A DNA stretch of 17,951 bases from an uncultured Saprospiraceae bacterium (lineage in GTDB: Bacteria; Bacteroidota; Bacteroidia; Chitinophagales; Saprospiraceae): the NCBI GenBank assembly GCA_937973565.1, contig CALJKQ010000072.1, positions 1 through 17,951 on the forward strand. The letters are read 5' to 3'. The notes under the pieces are model-generated. The model did no database searches. It was not told where the DNA came from and was given only the letters and a program-made list of their open reading frames with translations. The position numbers and the translations under genes were made by a program. This document shows, in pieces, positions 1 through 7,432 of this stretch (position 1 is its first letter; every line of letters starts with the position of its first letter).

Positions 1-2
1 TG

Positions 3-536
3 CTGTTTGATGCTGGTAAAGCTCGTTCACTCCTGCTGGAGAACTATTCAAAAGCAAGTTGTGCTTATGTCAAAGAACAGGTCTTGCGTCAACCCGAATT
101 GCTTAAGATGCTCGTATCCTGGTTGATAGGAGAAGATTTTGTGCTGGCACAAAGAGCCGCCTGGGTCATTGGTATGATGGGAGATAGGCATGCAAATGTC
201 TTAAAACCGTACATGGATCAATTGATATTAGCAGCCCAAAATCCTTGCCACGATGCCGTAGCAAGAAACGTAATTCGGGTATGGCAATTCATGGATATCG
301 ATGAACAATATGCCGGAAAAGTCTATGAGTTGTGTTTTGATCTATTGTCGTCTCCCAGCCAGGCCATTGCGATAAGGGCTTTTTCAGCTACGGTATGCGG
401 AAATATTTGTTGTAAATATCCTGTGCTGGCTGATGAAATTGAGAATATGATTCCCGTGTGGGCTCAAACAGATCAACCGGCCATGAGGGTCAGGTTAAGA
501 GATCTGTCAAAAAAACTGGGTCAACTCAAACGATAA
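3..536 (+). CDS. HEAT-repeat-like protein, C-terminal part (5' end outside window)
   Basis: The reading frame is open from the left edge (first full codon at base 3) to a TAA at 534-536, so the gene begins upstream of the window. The TTG at 84 is an internal leucine codon and not a convincing start, because the 27 codons before it are open and protein-like. About 177 residues are visible. They read as paired amphipathic helices with HEAT/armadillo-type spacing: a helix pair around an A-x-R-A-A-W-V-I-G-M-M-G motif, then later helices rich in Leu, Ala and Ile, and a basic end (K-K-L-G-Q-L-K-R). Such repeats form protein-binding scaffolds. I see no catalytic motif and no membrane segment in the visible part. 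The next gene starts 86 bases downstream on the same strand. Function unknown; the HEAT-like assignment comes from the helix pattern only. Confidence 0.7.
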   Translation: MFDAGKARSLLLENYSKASCAYVKEQVLRQPELLKMLVSWLIGEDFVLAQRAAWVIGMMGDRHANVLKPYMDQLILAAQNPCHDAVARNVIRVWQFMDIDEQYAGKVYELCFDLLSSPSQAIAIRAFSATVCGNICCKYPVLADEIENMIPVWAQTDQPAMRVRLRDLSKKLGQLKR

Positions 537-622
537 AGGTATTTGCCCGGATTCTTGTATTTGGAGAGGACAAAATACAATTTTAACGTTCTTCCTTAGT
601 TAAACTGGATTATTTTTACAAG

Positions 623-3600
623 ATGAAAGGCCATTGGTTGATAATAGCTTTCTTTTTTCAGGTTTACTATTCATTTGGTGCCTGCAAGGAGCCATTTTCT
701 CTGAAATACAGTGAAATTACATCCCGTTCGATAAACATTAGCTGGGTCGACAACAACAATCCTATCCTTGGCTACCAACTGGCTTTTGGCGAAAAAGGTA
801 TTGCCATGAGCGAAGCCACATTAACGACCATCTTAAATCAAAAATTCAGAAAGCTCGATAATCTCAAAAGCGGTACGGCTTATATATTTTGGCTGCGTTC
901 TGCTTGTGCTCCGGGTGACACAAGTAAGTGGGCGGGCCCTTTTAATTTTGTAACCGCCATCTCCAACAGCAATCCCTGTGGCTTGAATTTAGATATCAGA
1001 GACAACAACTGTGACAATGGCTTGACTGATTTCTTCAACATAGAGGTTATGCTTCCGCCTATTGCCAATCCTTATAAGCTGCAATCTGTTTCATTGATTG
1101 CCAGTCATACCTGGCCGGCAGATTTATTAATTCAATTAGAAAGCCCGCAAGGCAATAGAATTATTTTGTCTGACCGCCATGGAACAGTAGATGACAACTA
1201 CGGTGTGCCGGATAATGATTGTGATCAACCCGCAGTTTTTTCCGATGAAGCCTGCCTCGCTATTGCAGAGGGCGCGCCTCCCTTCGCAGATAGTTATAAG
1301 CCGGATGAACCACTCTCGAACCTCAATATCCAGGCCAATCCTTCCGGACTTTGGAAGTTGATTGTTTGCGATGGTGCCGCTAATGACAGAGGTGTTTTAA
1401 AATATGTTTATCTCAATTTTGTTGAAGAGCCATGCAATGCCGTGGAATCTTTTTTTGTATCGAAAATAACCAATAATGCTTTTGAAATAAGCTGGGATAA
1501 ACCTTCGAACTGTAAGAATCTTGAAATTCATTATCAAAAAAAAGGACAACCTTCAACAGCGAGAACCATTGTAGTGAACTGCAATCTGGGTAAATACTTG
1601 ATAACGGGTCTGGAACAGGATGTAGAGTACGAATTCTTTCTGGTATCATCGTGTTTGTCGCCATTGATCTCTGTGCCTAGTTGTGTGAGAACTTTGTCAA
1701 CTTCATGCACCACCATTAACATTGTCGAGGGCTTTGAAGAAGCATTGTTGTGCCAGCAATCCTGTGATCAACCCTGTTTCATTGAGGGTATACTTTTTAA
1801 TAGTGAAGCGGATGAAACCGATTGGATCGTGAATACAGGTGAAACACCAACTGATTTTACAGGTCCGGCTTCCGGTGTTTTGGGCGGTGGACAATATGTC
1901 TATCTGGAAAGCAGTCCTTCTTTATGTCAGCCATCCATGTCAGCCATTTTACAAACCCGATGTCTCAAATCAGGATCGGTAACGACTTCATGCGACCTTG
2001 GCTTCGCTTATCACATGTATGGAAAAGACATTGGAAGCTTGAAAGTTGAACTTAGCTCAGACAATGCGGCTTCTTGGAATTCAATCTTTTCTGTGACAGG
2101 GGATCAGGGCAATCAATGGAACATGGCACTTCAGTCGTTGAATATTGCACCATCTACATTATTTTCTGTGAGATTTATTGGACAAACTACCTCAGGTAGC
2201 GAAGGAGATTTGGCTTTGGATTTGCTCACCTTGGGAAATGTGTCCTTAGCCGATGAGTCAACTTATTATTTGGATGCTGACGGAGATGGTTATGGCAATA
2301 CTTCACAATTTATCAAACGATGCGATAGTTCTTTACCCTTAGGTTATAGCAGAGTTGGGGGCGACTGTGATGATAAGAATGCCGAAATAAATCCCGGCAG
2401 ACCGGATGTACCCTGCAATCAAACAGATGAAAATTGCGATGGGATATTGGTTTTAACAGATACTTCCAATCCTATGCAAATTCAGGATTTATATATTCAT
2501 GATGAGACCTGCAACGGTAAACTAGATGGTTCTATTGCCATTGAAGTATCTGGTGGTACGCCTCCTATTCAGTTCGATTGGTTGCATGGTGAATCCGGAA
2601 ATGTGATTGATAATCTGGGGAGTGGATTTTACAAATGTAAAATCACAGATGTGAATGGATGCGGATTGGAGACTCAGTTTATAGAAATCAAATCCATCTC
2701 CAACTTTCAAGCCATCGTTGAATCTGTAAAAAGACCCAGCTGCAATGGACTCAGTGACGGAGAAATTAGAATCAATCATAACGGCATTTTTACCCCATTT
2801 AGCTATCAGTGGAATAGGGGAGACACTACACAGAATTTACCAAATGTTTCAGCAGGTAACTACTATCTCACGATTACCAATGGCATCGGTTGCGTCAGGG
2901 AACTGGGCCCCATAGAAGTTTTATCTGCTTCCGCACTTCAGCCACAGATCACCTTTATGAAATCTCCTTTGTGTTTTGGTGATGCCACAGGGGTATTGGA
3001 AGTTAATGTTTTAAACGGTATTCCACCTTACACCTATTTTTGGAAAGATGGTTTTATTGGAAATCGCAGAGCAGGATTGACTGCCGGTATGTACGAACTA
3101 ACTATAACCGATGGAGCCAATTGCAGACAAGAATTTAATCCTGTATTGACGGGACCTGACCAACTGGAATTGGATGTTATCAACCTGGAGGATGTCAGGT
3201 GTTTTGGAACAAAAACCGGACAGATAAGAGTTCGCGTCACAGGAGGTACACAACCTTACACTTATGCTTGGCAAGACAATGGTCCTTCCAGCCAGTTCAG
3301 GCCCAATCTTTCCGCAGGTAGTTATGCTCTTACGGTTTACGACAACAATGGCTGTTCATCACAAAAGTCCAATATCATTCTGAGAGAGCCACCACAATTA
3401 TTTTATTCGATTGACAAGATTACGCCTTCAGGTTGTTTGCAGAAAATGGATGGAGCTATCAGTACGACTATTTTTGGAGGCATACCTCCGTATAAATATT
3501 TTTGGACAGGCTCCTCCCAAAATAAAGATGATATCAGCGGCTTACTTCCGAAGAACTATACATTAACTGCTGTTGATGCCAGCAATTGTAAAATCACCAC

Positions 3601-4579
3601 TGAATCCATCACGGTGAGTTCCGGCAATATTGCCTACCCGGTTGTCATAGCCAAATTAGACGATAACAATTGTCCCAATGAAAAAAATGCAGCCATTCTT
3701 GCTCTTTGCCCAAATGCCAGACCACCGCTTGATTTCAATTGGAGCAATGGAGTTCAGAGGATGATACAAGGCACCGGCGATACATTGCACCAGTTGCCGG
3801 GAGGAAATTACAGTGTCACCATAACGGATACTGATGGATGTATTAGCCCGTCTGCTTCTGTCCAGGTATCGCAGTTCCCTCCATTCAATTATGCTTTGGA
3901 TGTGGTCAAAAATTTGTGCAATACCGATAGCTCCGGTGTCATTGTTTTAAATGTAAATGGAGCATCACCTCCTTATGATATTACATGGAGTAACCAACTT
4001 TCCGGTAAAAAAATTGAAGGATTAAAAAACGGAAGTTATACTGCTATTGTTAATGATGCCAGGTCCTGTGAATTGACAGTCGGTCCGGTTATATTGACTT
4101 CTGTTTCCGACATTGCTACTACCGTTGAAGTCAAAGATGCTTCAATTGGCTTTAATAACGGAGCTATCAAAATGATAGCTTCTGGAGGTCAGGGAAACTA
4201 TACCATAACCTGGCAGCCTTCTATCGTTTCCGGGTTTATGCCCCAAAATTTAGGCCCGGGCTTATATGTTTACCAAATTGAAGATGAATTGGGTTGTAAG
4301 GTTGAAGGCTCGGTCGTTGTGGACATAATAAGCAAGGTACAGGAAATAGATAAAAAAGTTATCATCCGGCCAATACCGGCGCATGACTTTATTGAATTGT
4401 CAGCAACTTCGGATGTTCATTTCATTGAGGTGTTTTCTTTAAACGGCACTTCTCTCATCAAAGAAAAGATCAATGCTGTACCCCATCAAATAGACGTTTC
4501 TCACTTGCCTTCGGGTATTTATTTGCTCAAAGCGTATGGAGACAGAGAAATTATCTCATCTCGGTTTGTTAAATTTTAA
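623..4579 (+). CDS. Secreted multidomain surface protein: FN3, P-domain-like, MAM-like, MopE-like, 8 SprB repeats, T9SS sorting domain
   Basis: A 1,318-residue exported protein. Residues 1-20 form a hydrophobic signal peptide. Order of modules: fibronectin type III-like (about 21-112, ending in a W-x-G-P-F-x-F strand); a proprotein-convertase P-domain-like beta sandwich (about 118-267, with S-H-T-W-P-A-D-L and G-L-W-K-L-I-V-C-D); a second FN3-like domain (about 268-358); a MAM/jelly-roll-like domain (about 362-545, with F-A-Y-H-M-Y-G); an aspartate-rich MopE/thrombospondin-3-like calcium-binding segment (546-608, with Y-Y-L-D-A-D-G-D-G-Y-G-N and G-G-D-C-D-D); eight SprB-type repeats (624-1235); and a type A T9SS C-terminal sorting domain (about 1243-1318, with L-P-S-G-I-Y-L-L-K). 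By family knowledge, SprB repeats occur in gliding and adhesion proteins and the sorting domain directs export through T9SS and surface anchoring. A role in adhesion or binding polymers is inferred; no enzyme motif is visible. The gene stands alone: the upstream gene is 86 bases away and the downstream gene converges with a 7-base gap. Confidence 0.9.
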   Translation: MKGHWLIIAFFFQVYYSFGACKEPFSLKYSEITSRSINISWVDNNNPILGYQLAFGEKGIAMSEATLTTILNQKFRKLDNLKSGTAYIFWLRSACAPGDTSKWAGPFNFVTAISNSNPCGLNLDIRDNNCDNGLTDFFNIEVMLPPIANPYKLQSVSLIASHTWPADLLIQLESPQGNRIILSDRHGTVDDNYGVPDNDCDQPAVFSDEACLAIAEGAPPFADSYKPDEPLSNLNIQANPSGLWKLIVCDGAANDRGVLKYVYLNFVEEPCNAVESFFVSKITNNAFEISWDKPSNCKNLEIHYQKKGQPSTARTIVVNCNLGKYLITGLEQDVEYEFFLVSSCLSPLISVPSCVRTLSTSCTTINIVEGFEEALLCQQSCDQPCFIEGILFNSEADETDWIVNTGETPTDFTGPASGVLGGGQYVYLESSPSLCQPSMSAILQTRCLKSGSVTTSCDLGFAYHMYGKDIGSLKVELSSDNAASWNSIFSVTGDQGNQWNMALQSLNIAPSTLFSVRFIGQTTSGSEGDLALDLLTLGNVSLADESTYYLDADGDGYGNTSQFIKRCDSSLPLGYSRVGGDCDDKNAEINPGRPDVPCNQTDENCDGILVLTDTSNPMQIQDLYIHDETCNGKLDGSIAIEVSGGTPPIQFDWLHGESGNVIDNLGSGFYKCKITDVNGCGLETQFIEIKSISNFQAIVESVKRPSCNGLSDGEIRINHNGIFTPFSYQWNRGDTTQNLPNVSAGNYYLTITNGIGCVRELGPIEVLSASALQPQITFMKSPLCFGDATGVLEVNVLNGIPPYTYFWKDGFIGNRRAGLTAGMYELTITDGANCRQEFNPVLTGPDQLELDVINLEDVRCFGTKTGQIRVRVTGGTQPYTYAWQDNGPSSQFRPNLSAGSYALTVYDNNGCSSQKSNIILREPPQLFYSIDKITPSGCLQKMDGAISTTIFGGIPPYKYFWTGSSQNKDDISGLLPKNYTLTAVDASNCKITTESITVSSGNIAYPVVIAKLDDNNCPNEKNAAILALCPNARPPLDFNWSNGVQRMIQGTGDTLHQLPGGNYSVTITDTDGCISPSASVQVSQFPPFNYALDVVKNLCNTDSSGVIVLNVNGASPPYDITWSNQLSGKKIEGLKNGSYTAIVNDARSCELTVGPVILTSVSDIATTVEVKDASIGFNNGAIKMIASGGQGNYTITWQPSIVSGFMPQNLGPGLYVYQIEDELGCKVEGSVVVDIISKVQEIDKKVIIRPIPAHDFIELSATSDVHFIEVFSLNGTSLIKEKINAVPHQIDVSHLPSGIYLLKAYGDREIISSRFVKF
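2492..4327 (+). repeat. Eight tandem SprB-type repeats within the surface protein
   Basis: Protein residues 624-1235 fall into eight units of about 77 residues. Conserved tryptophans at residues 653, 730, 807, 883, 961, 1040, 1122 and 1197 mark the period (77, 77, 76, 78, 79, 82 and 75 residues). Each unit reads roughly C-x-G-x-x-x-G-x-I, then G-G-x-P-P-Y-x-Y-x-W, then L-x-x-G-x-Y-x-L-T-x-x-D-x-x-G-C. Units 1 to 7 have a cysteine pair about 50 residues apart (630/680, 707/757, 784/834, 860/911, 938/989, 1017/1073, 1099/1149), suggesting a disulfide per domain. Unit 8 keeps only the second cysteine (1225). The DNA copies have diverged well below identity, so these are old duplications and not recent expansions. 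Confidence 0.85.
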
Positions 4580-4586
4580 CTACGTT

Positions 4587-5300
4587 TTATTTAGCAGGAA
4601 AACTAGGCCTTACTTCTATTTTGCTGGGTAAAGTTCGCGGATGCATTTTCAACAAATCAACCACCATCTGACCTATGTCTTCGGGTTGTATTTTCCATGC
4701 ATCTTTTTCGTCGGGGATATGATTGTTGAAATGAGTTGCAACGGATCCGGGCATAATAGTAGTAACCTTTATCCCATATTTGCGGAGATCCAGCATTACA
4801 GCCTGTGTAAAGCCAACCAGGCCAAATTTACTGGCATTGTACGCTGAAGCAGTTTCAAAAAAATTGGTACCTGCCAGGCTTGCCATCGTAATAAAATATC
4901 CTTTGTTGGACTTCAAATCGTCCATAGATGCTTTAAGGGTATTAAAAACGCCGGTCAGATTGGTGTCTATGGTTTGATGCCATTCTTCAGTTGTCATTAT
5001 ATCGATGGGGGTAAAAATACCAACACCTGCGTTGGCTACAACGATGTCAATGGTTCCAAACTTTTCTTTCCCTTTTTTTACTGTCTCCGTCATGTCTTCC
5101 AGCTTCCTTACATCGGCTTCAATACAGAGCAAGGGTCGATCTCCATTCGGATTTAATTGTGAATTCAGCGACTCCAACTTTGATTTATCCCTACCGGTGA
5201 CAATTACATTGATCCCTTCATTCATTAAACTTTCAGCTATTGCAGCACCAATGCCTTGCGATCCTCCGGTAATAAGCGTGGTTTTATTATTTAGCATCAT
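4587..5300 (-). CDS. Short-chain dehydrogenase/reductase (SDR), classical type
   Basis: A 237-residue NAD(P)-dependent oxidoreductase of normal length for classical SDRs. Visible motifs: the cofactor-binding T-G-G-S-Q-G-I-G at 11-18; T-G-R at 35-37 after the second strand, where the basic residue favours NADP(H); D63 of the adenine-binding D-V; N-A-G at 90-92; catalytic N114 (in N-L-T-G), S141 and Y154-x-x-x-K158. The tail L-P-S-K-I-E-V-R-P-S-F-P-A-K is typical of a cytosolic SDR subgroup of unknown substrate. It is the last gene of the minus-strand cluster and overlaps the stop of the copper monooxygenase gene by four bases (ATGA), which suggests translational coupling. A second ATG follows immediately, so the start could be one codon later. 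It meets the surface-protein gene end to end with a 7-base gap and no clear terminator. Fold and chemistry are secure; the substrate is unknown. Confidence 0.9.
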   Translation of the reverse strand: MMLNNKTTLITGGSQGIGAAIAESLMNEGINVIVTGRDKSKLESLNSQLNPNGDRPLLCIEADVRKLEDMTETVKKGKEKFGTIDIVVANAGVGIFTPIDIMTTEEWHQTIDTNLTGVFNTLKASMDDLKSNKGYFITMASLAGTNFFETASAYNASKFGLVGFTQAVMLDLRKYGIKVTTIMPGSVATHFNNHIPDEKDAWKIQPEDIGQMVVDLLKMHPRTLPSKIEVRPSFPAK

Positions 5301-6883
5301 TTGATGATTTGTATTTTTTCGGTATGAGTTAAATTTCTACCTTTTACAACCAGAAAATAAATTCCATTGTTCAATGGACCGGCATCAAAGTGTATAATGT
5401 TTGTCCCCCGGTTATAAAATTCTCCTTTTCTTAACTGTCTGATCAACCTGCCATTTGCATCGGTAAGAAATATGTCAAGGGTATTCGCTTCTCCTAATTT
5501 GAATTCAAAGCTGACCATTTCGGATTTAGCCGGATTGGGATATAGGTTCGATACAAATTTGGAATCAGCAGAGCTGGATTCATCTGTGGAAGTAACCTGA
5601 CCAAAAACAAGATTTTCATCACCGGATTTGTAAGGTGTATGCAAAATTGGAAAATAGTACATTTCATCGCTTGTTTTTTCTCCCCATCCAACGGCAATGG
5701 GCGGATTGTTGGGGTTGAGTGGGTTGGTCACGGTGTTGTCATATTCTGCCTGTGCATATACAGTGGTGCCCTTAGGTGCTACTACTGCTTCATTAAAATA
5801 ATATCCACCCTGCCAGTTGAAATCCCAATCATCAATTTTAATTAGATTTTCTTTGGTGCCGTCAGGTTTTTCCATCCAAACCTTCCAATTTCTTCCTAAT
5901 AAGTGCATGTGTGGAAAAACGCTCAGGAAAGTTAAATCCTGATTGGTCTTCCATTTTCCGGTAAATAATTTTTTCTGATTGGCGGGTATGACAAAGCCAA
6001 AAAAACCTCCGGGCAAGTCAGATGGCAGTAGAATTCTGTCTTTCACCAATCTGTCTATTTTTTCACTTGGGTCGGCAAAAAAGATGTTAACAGTGGTGCT
6101 GTCGAATTCATCGAGTGGGGTAGGAGCATAGTGCATTTGTATGACAAGGTCAGAGCCTTTATTCATTTTTTGTCCGAATGACTCAGGATAGCGAATGGGT
6201 TTTTGACCCGGCACATATCCCGGGTATTGCTCATACGATAATACAGAGTTGACATCAAAACCGGGTGTATTGGCAGAGAACCCATATTCAGGTGTTTTTT
6301 CATCGTACCCTCTTGCCTTCCCTGTTGTGTCTTGGAAAAATAAAGCATGGTGGACTATTCTTTTATTTCCGGGCCTAAGTTCAATGGCTTTGATGATTTT
6401 ATTTTCAGTAAGACCTGTGGGAAGAACAAAATACCTGTATTCATCTGATCCGTTGCCTTTGTGAAGGTGTTTGGATTTGAAGCTCAATACCAGGTCGGGC
6501 TCTCCCAAAGCGCTACCTTGTGGATAGTCAGGAAACGATGGTTCTTCTGCTGCATTTCCATAAGGCATGCCGTTGTCTACCCATTGGGCAATCTTGGCGA
6601 TTTCCTCATCTGTTAAATAATTTTCCTCCATGTAATGCCTGTATGTTGGATCAGCTTTCCAGGGGGGCATGTACTTGGTAGTGGTAACCCATTTAATGGT
6701 TTCGCCATACGACCTTACCTCTTCATAATTGGTTAATGAAAAAGGGCCTATTTCGCCGGGTCTGTGACAACTGGCGCATTTAGTATAAACTAGGCGGGCG
6801 ACATCATTGGTGAATGTTACTTGAGATGATATGTTTTCACCGGTAAACGCAATAGTAATTGCAATGAGAAACCATTTTGTCAT
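5297..6883 (-). CDS. Secreted cytochrome c / PHM-like type II copper monooxygenase with T9SS sorting domain
   Basis: A 528-residue exported protein. Residues 1-20 are a signal peptide. Residues 22-110 are a mono-heme cytochrome c domain with C36-A-S-C39-H40 and a likely axial Met72 in Y-M-P-P-W. Residues about 127-430 resemble the catalytic core of copper type II, ascorbate-dependent monooxygenases (PHM and dopamine beta-monooxygenase). All six copper ligands have counterparts: H178-H179 and H251 for the CuH site; H325, H327 (H-M-H-L-L-G) and M408 (D-E-M-Y-Y-F) for the CuM site. Residues about 441-528 are a T9SS sorting domain (L-Y-P-N-P near the start, L-N-N-G-I-Y-F-L-V-V near the end). The only cysteines in the precursor are C36 and C39, so the disulfides of animal PHM are absent. 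It lies two bases after the redoxin gene and overlaps the SDR start by four. It is presumably displayed on the cell surface and hydroxylates an unknown substrate; ascorbate need not be the electron donor, because the heme could supply electrons. Confidence 0.85.
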   Translation of the reverse strand: MTKWFLIAITIAFTGENISSQVTFTNDVARLVYTKCASCHRPGEIGPFSLTNYEEVRSYGETIKWVTTTKYMPPWKADPTYRHYMEENYLTDEEIAKIAQWVDNGMPYGNAAEEPSFPDYPQGSALGEPDLVLSFKSKHLHKGNGSDEYRYFVLPTGLTENKIIKAIELRPGNKRIVHHALFFQDTTGKARGYDEKTPEYGFSANTPGFDVNSVLSYEQYPGYVPGQKPIRYPESFGQKMNKGSDLVIQMHYAPTPLDEFDSTTVNIFFADPSEKIDRLVKDRILLPSDLPGGFFGFVIPANQKKLFTGKWKTNQDLTFLSVFPHMHLLGRNWKVWMEKPDGTKENLIKIDDWDFNWQGGYYFNEAVVAPKGTTVYAQAEYDNTVTNPLNPNNPPIAVGWGEKTSDEMYYFPILHTPYKSGDENLVFGQVTSTDESSSADSKFVSNLYPNPAKSEMVSFEFKLGEANTLDIFLTDANGRLIRQLRKGEFYNRGTNIIHFDAGPLNNGIYFLVVKGRNLTHTEKIQIIK

Positions 6884-6885
6884 TT

Positions 6886-7401
6886 TTAGTTATTTTCTTT
6901 ATAGTTGATAAAGCATCCAAAAGCCTGGGTAGTGGCTGGTTGAATGGGCTCGTTGTTCAAAAAGTGTATAATGGCCTGCCGGAGAAAGTTTTCCCTGGCT
7001 TTCCTTCTTTTCCCTATACCGGCATAACCATCGTCTATGCTTCCCTGATACAAGATGGTGCCATCTTTGGAGACCAATACTACCTCAGGGGTAACCTTTA
7101 CGCCAAATTTGAGACTCAGATTTTTATAATGGTCTGTTATCGATGGCATTTTCAATTGATATTTATTCATAAACCGATCTATGCTGTCTTTCCTGGATCT
7201 TTGATTAGGAAAAACCAACAGGAAATCAATCTCATCCTGATAACCAGAGAAAAGTTCATTAATGACAGGTGTGTAAGATTGACAAATAACACAGTCTTCC
7301 AGCATAAAAAAATAGGCAGTTGCCTTCTTTTGAGCATATCCGGAGTAAGCCAACATGACCAGGCTCAAAAAATATAACAGATTCCTATTTGTTTTATACA
7401 T
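6886..7401 (-). CDS. Exported thioredoxin-like protein (redoxin) paired with the copper monooxygenase
   Basis: A 171-residue protein with an N-terminal signal sequence (about 1-23, ending A-Q). The rest has a thioredoxin fold pattern: active-site C37-V-I-C40 followed by Q-S-Y-T-P, the cis-proline P105 in V-T-P-E-V-V-L-V, and a last strand K-D-G-T-I-L-Y-Q-G. The C-terminal part (I-D-D-G-Y-A-G-I-G-K-R-R, then helices, then A-F-G-C162-F-I) is, from memory, a signature of redoxin domains found in front of cytochrome c/copper monooxygenase domains, sometimes in one polypeptide. Here the polypeptide stops just after that cysteine and the monooxygenase gene starts two bases later with its own signal peptide. 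It probably acts in the periplasm. Likely roles are reduction of the partner's heme-binding cysteines before heme attachment (as ResA or CcmG do) or thiol electron supply; both are inferences. Confidence 0.8.
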   Translation of the reverse strand: MYKTNRNLLYFLSLVMLAYSGYAQKKATAYFFMLEDCVICQSYTPVINELFSGYQDEIDFLLVFPNQRSRKDSIDRFMNKYQLKMPSITDHYKNLSLKFGVKVTPEVVLVSKDGTILYQGSIDDGYAGIGKRRKARENFLRQAIIHFLNNEPIQPATTQAFGCFINYKENN

Positions 7402-7432
7402 CTGATTTTAGACGGCCAATGTAGTTAATAGT

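Noticed and set aside
84..86. TTG as the start of the leftmost gene
   Set aside because: The frame continues open and protein-like to the window edge, so the real start is most likely outside the window.
2492..4327. SprB repeats considered as a recent DNA-level tandem repeat or recombination hot spot
   Set aside because: The units are conserved only at key residues and have clearly diverged at the nucleotide level, so slippage or recombination between them is unlikely.
4568..4580. Palindrome GTTAAA-T-TTTAAC at the end of the surface-protein gene, considered as a terminator
   Set aside because: It is all but free of G-C pairs with a one-base centre, so it cannot form a stable RNA hairpin; it contains the stop codon and is probably chance AT-rich symmetry.
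6877..7377. Long plus-strand frame of 166 codons opposite the redoxin gene
   Set aside because: It is antisense to a protein with a clear thioredoxin active site and signal peptide, shows no recognisable motif, and has no partner gene or promoter.
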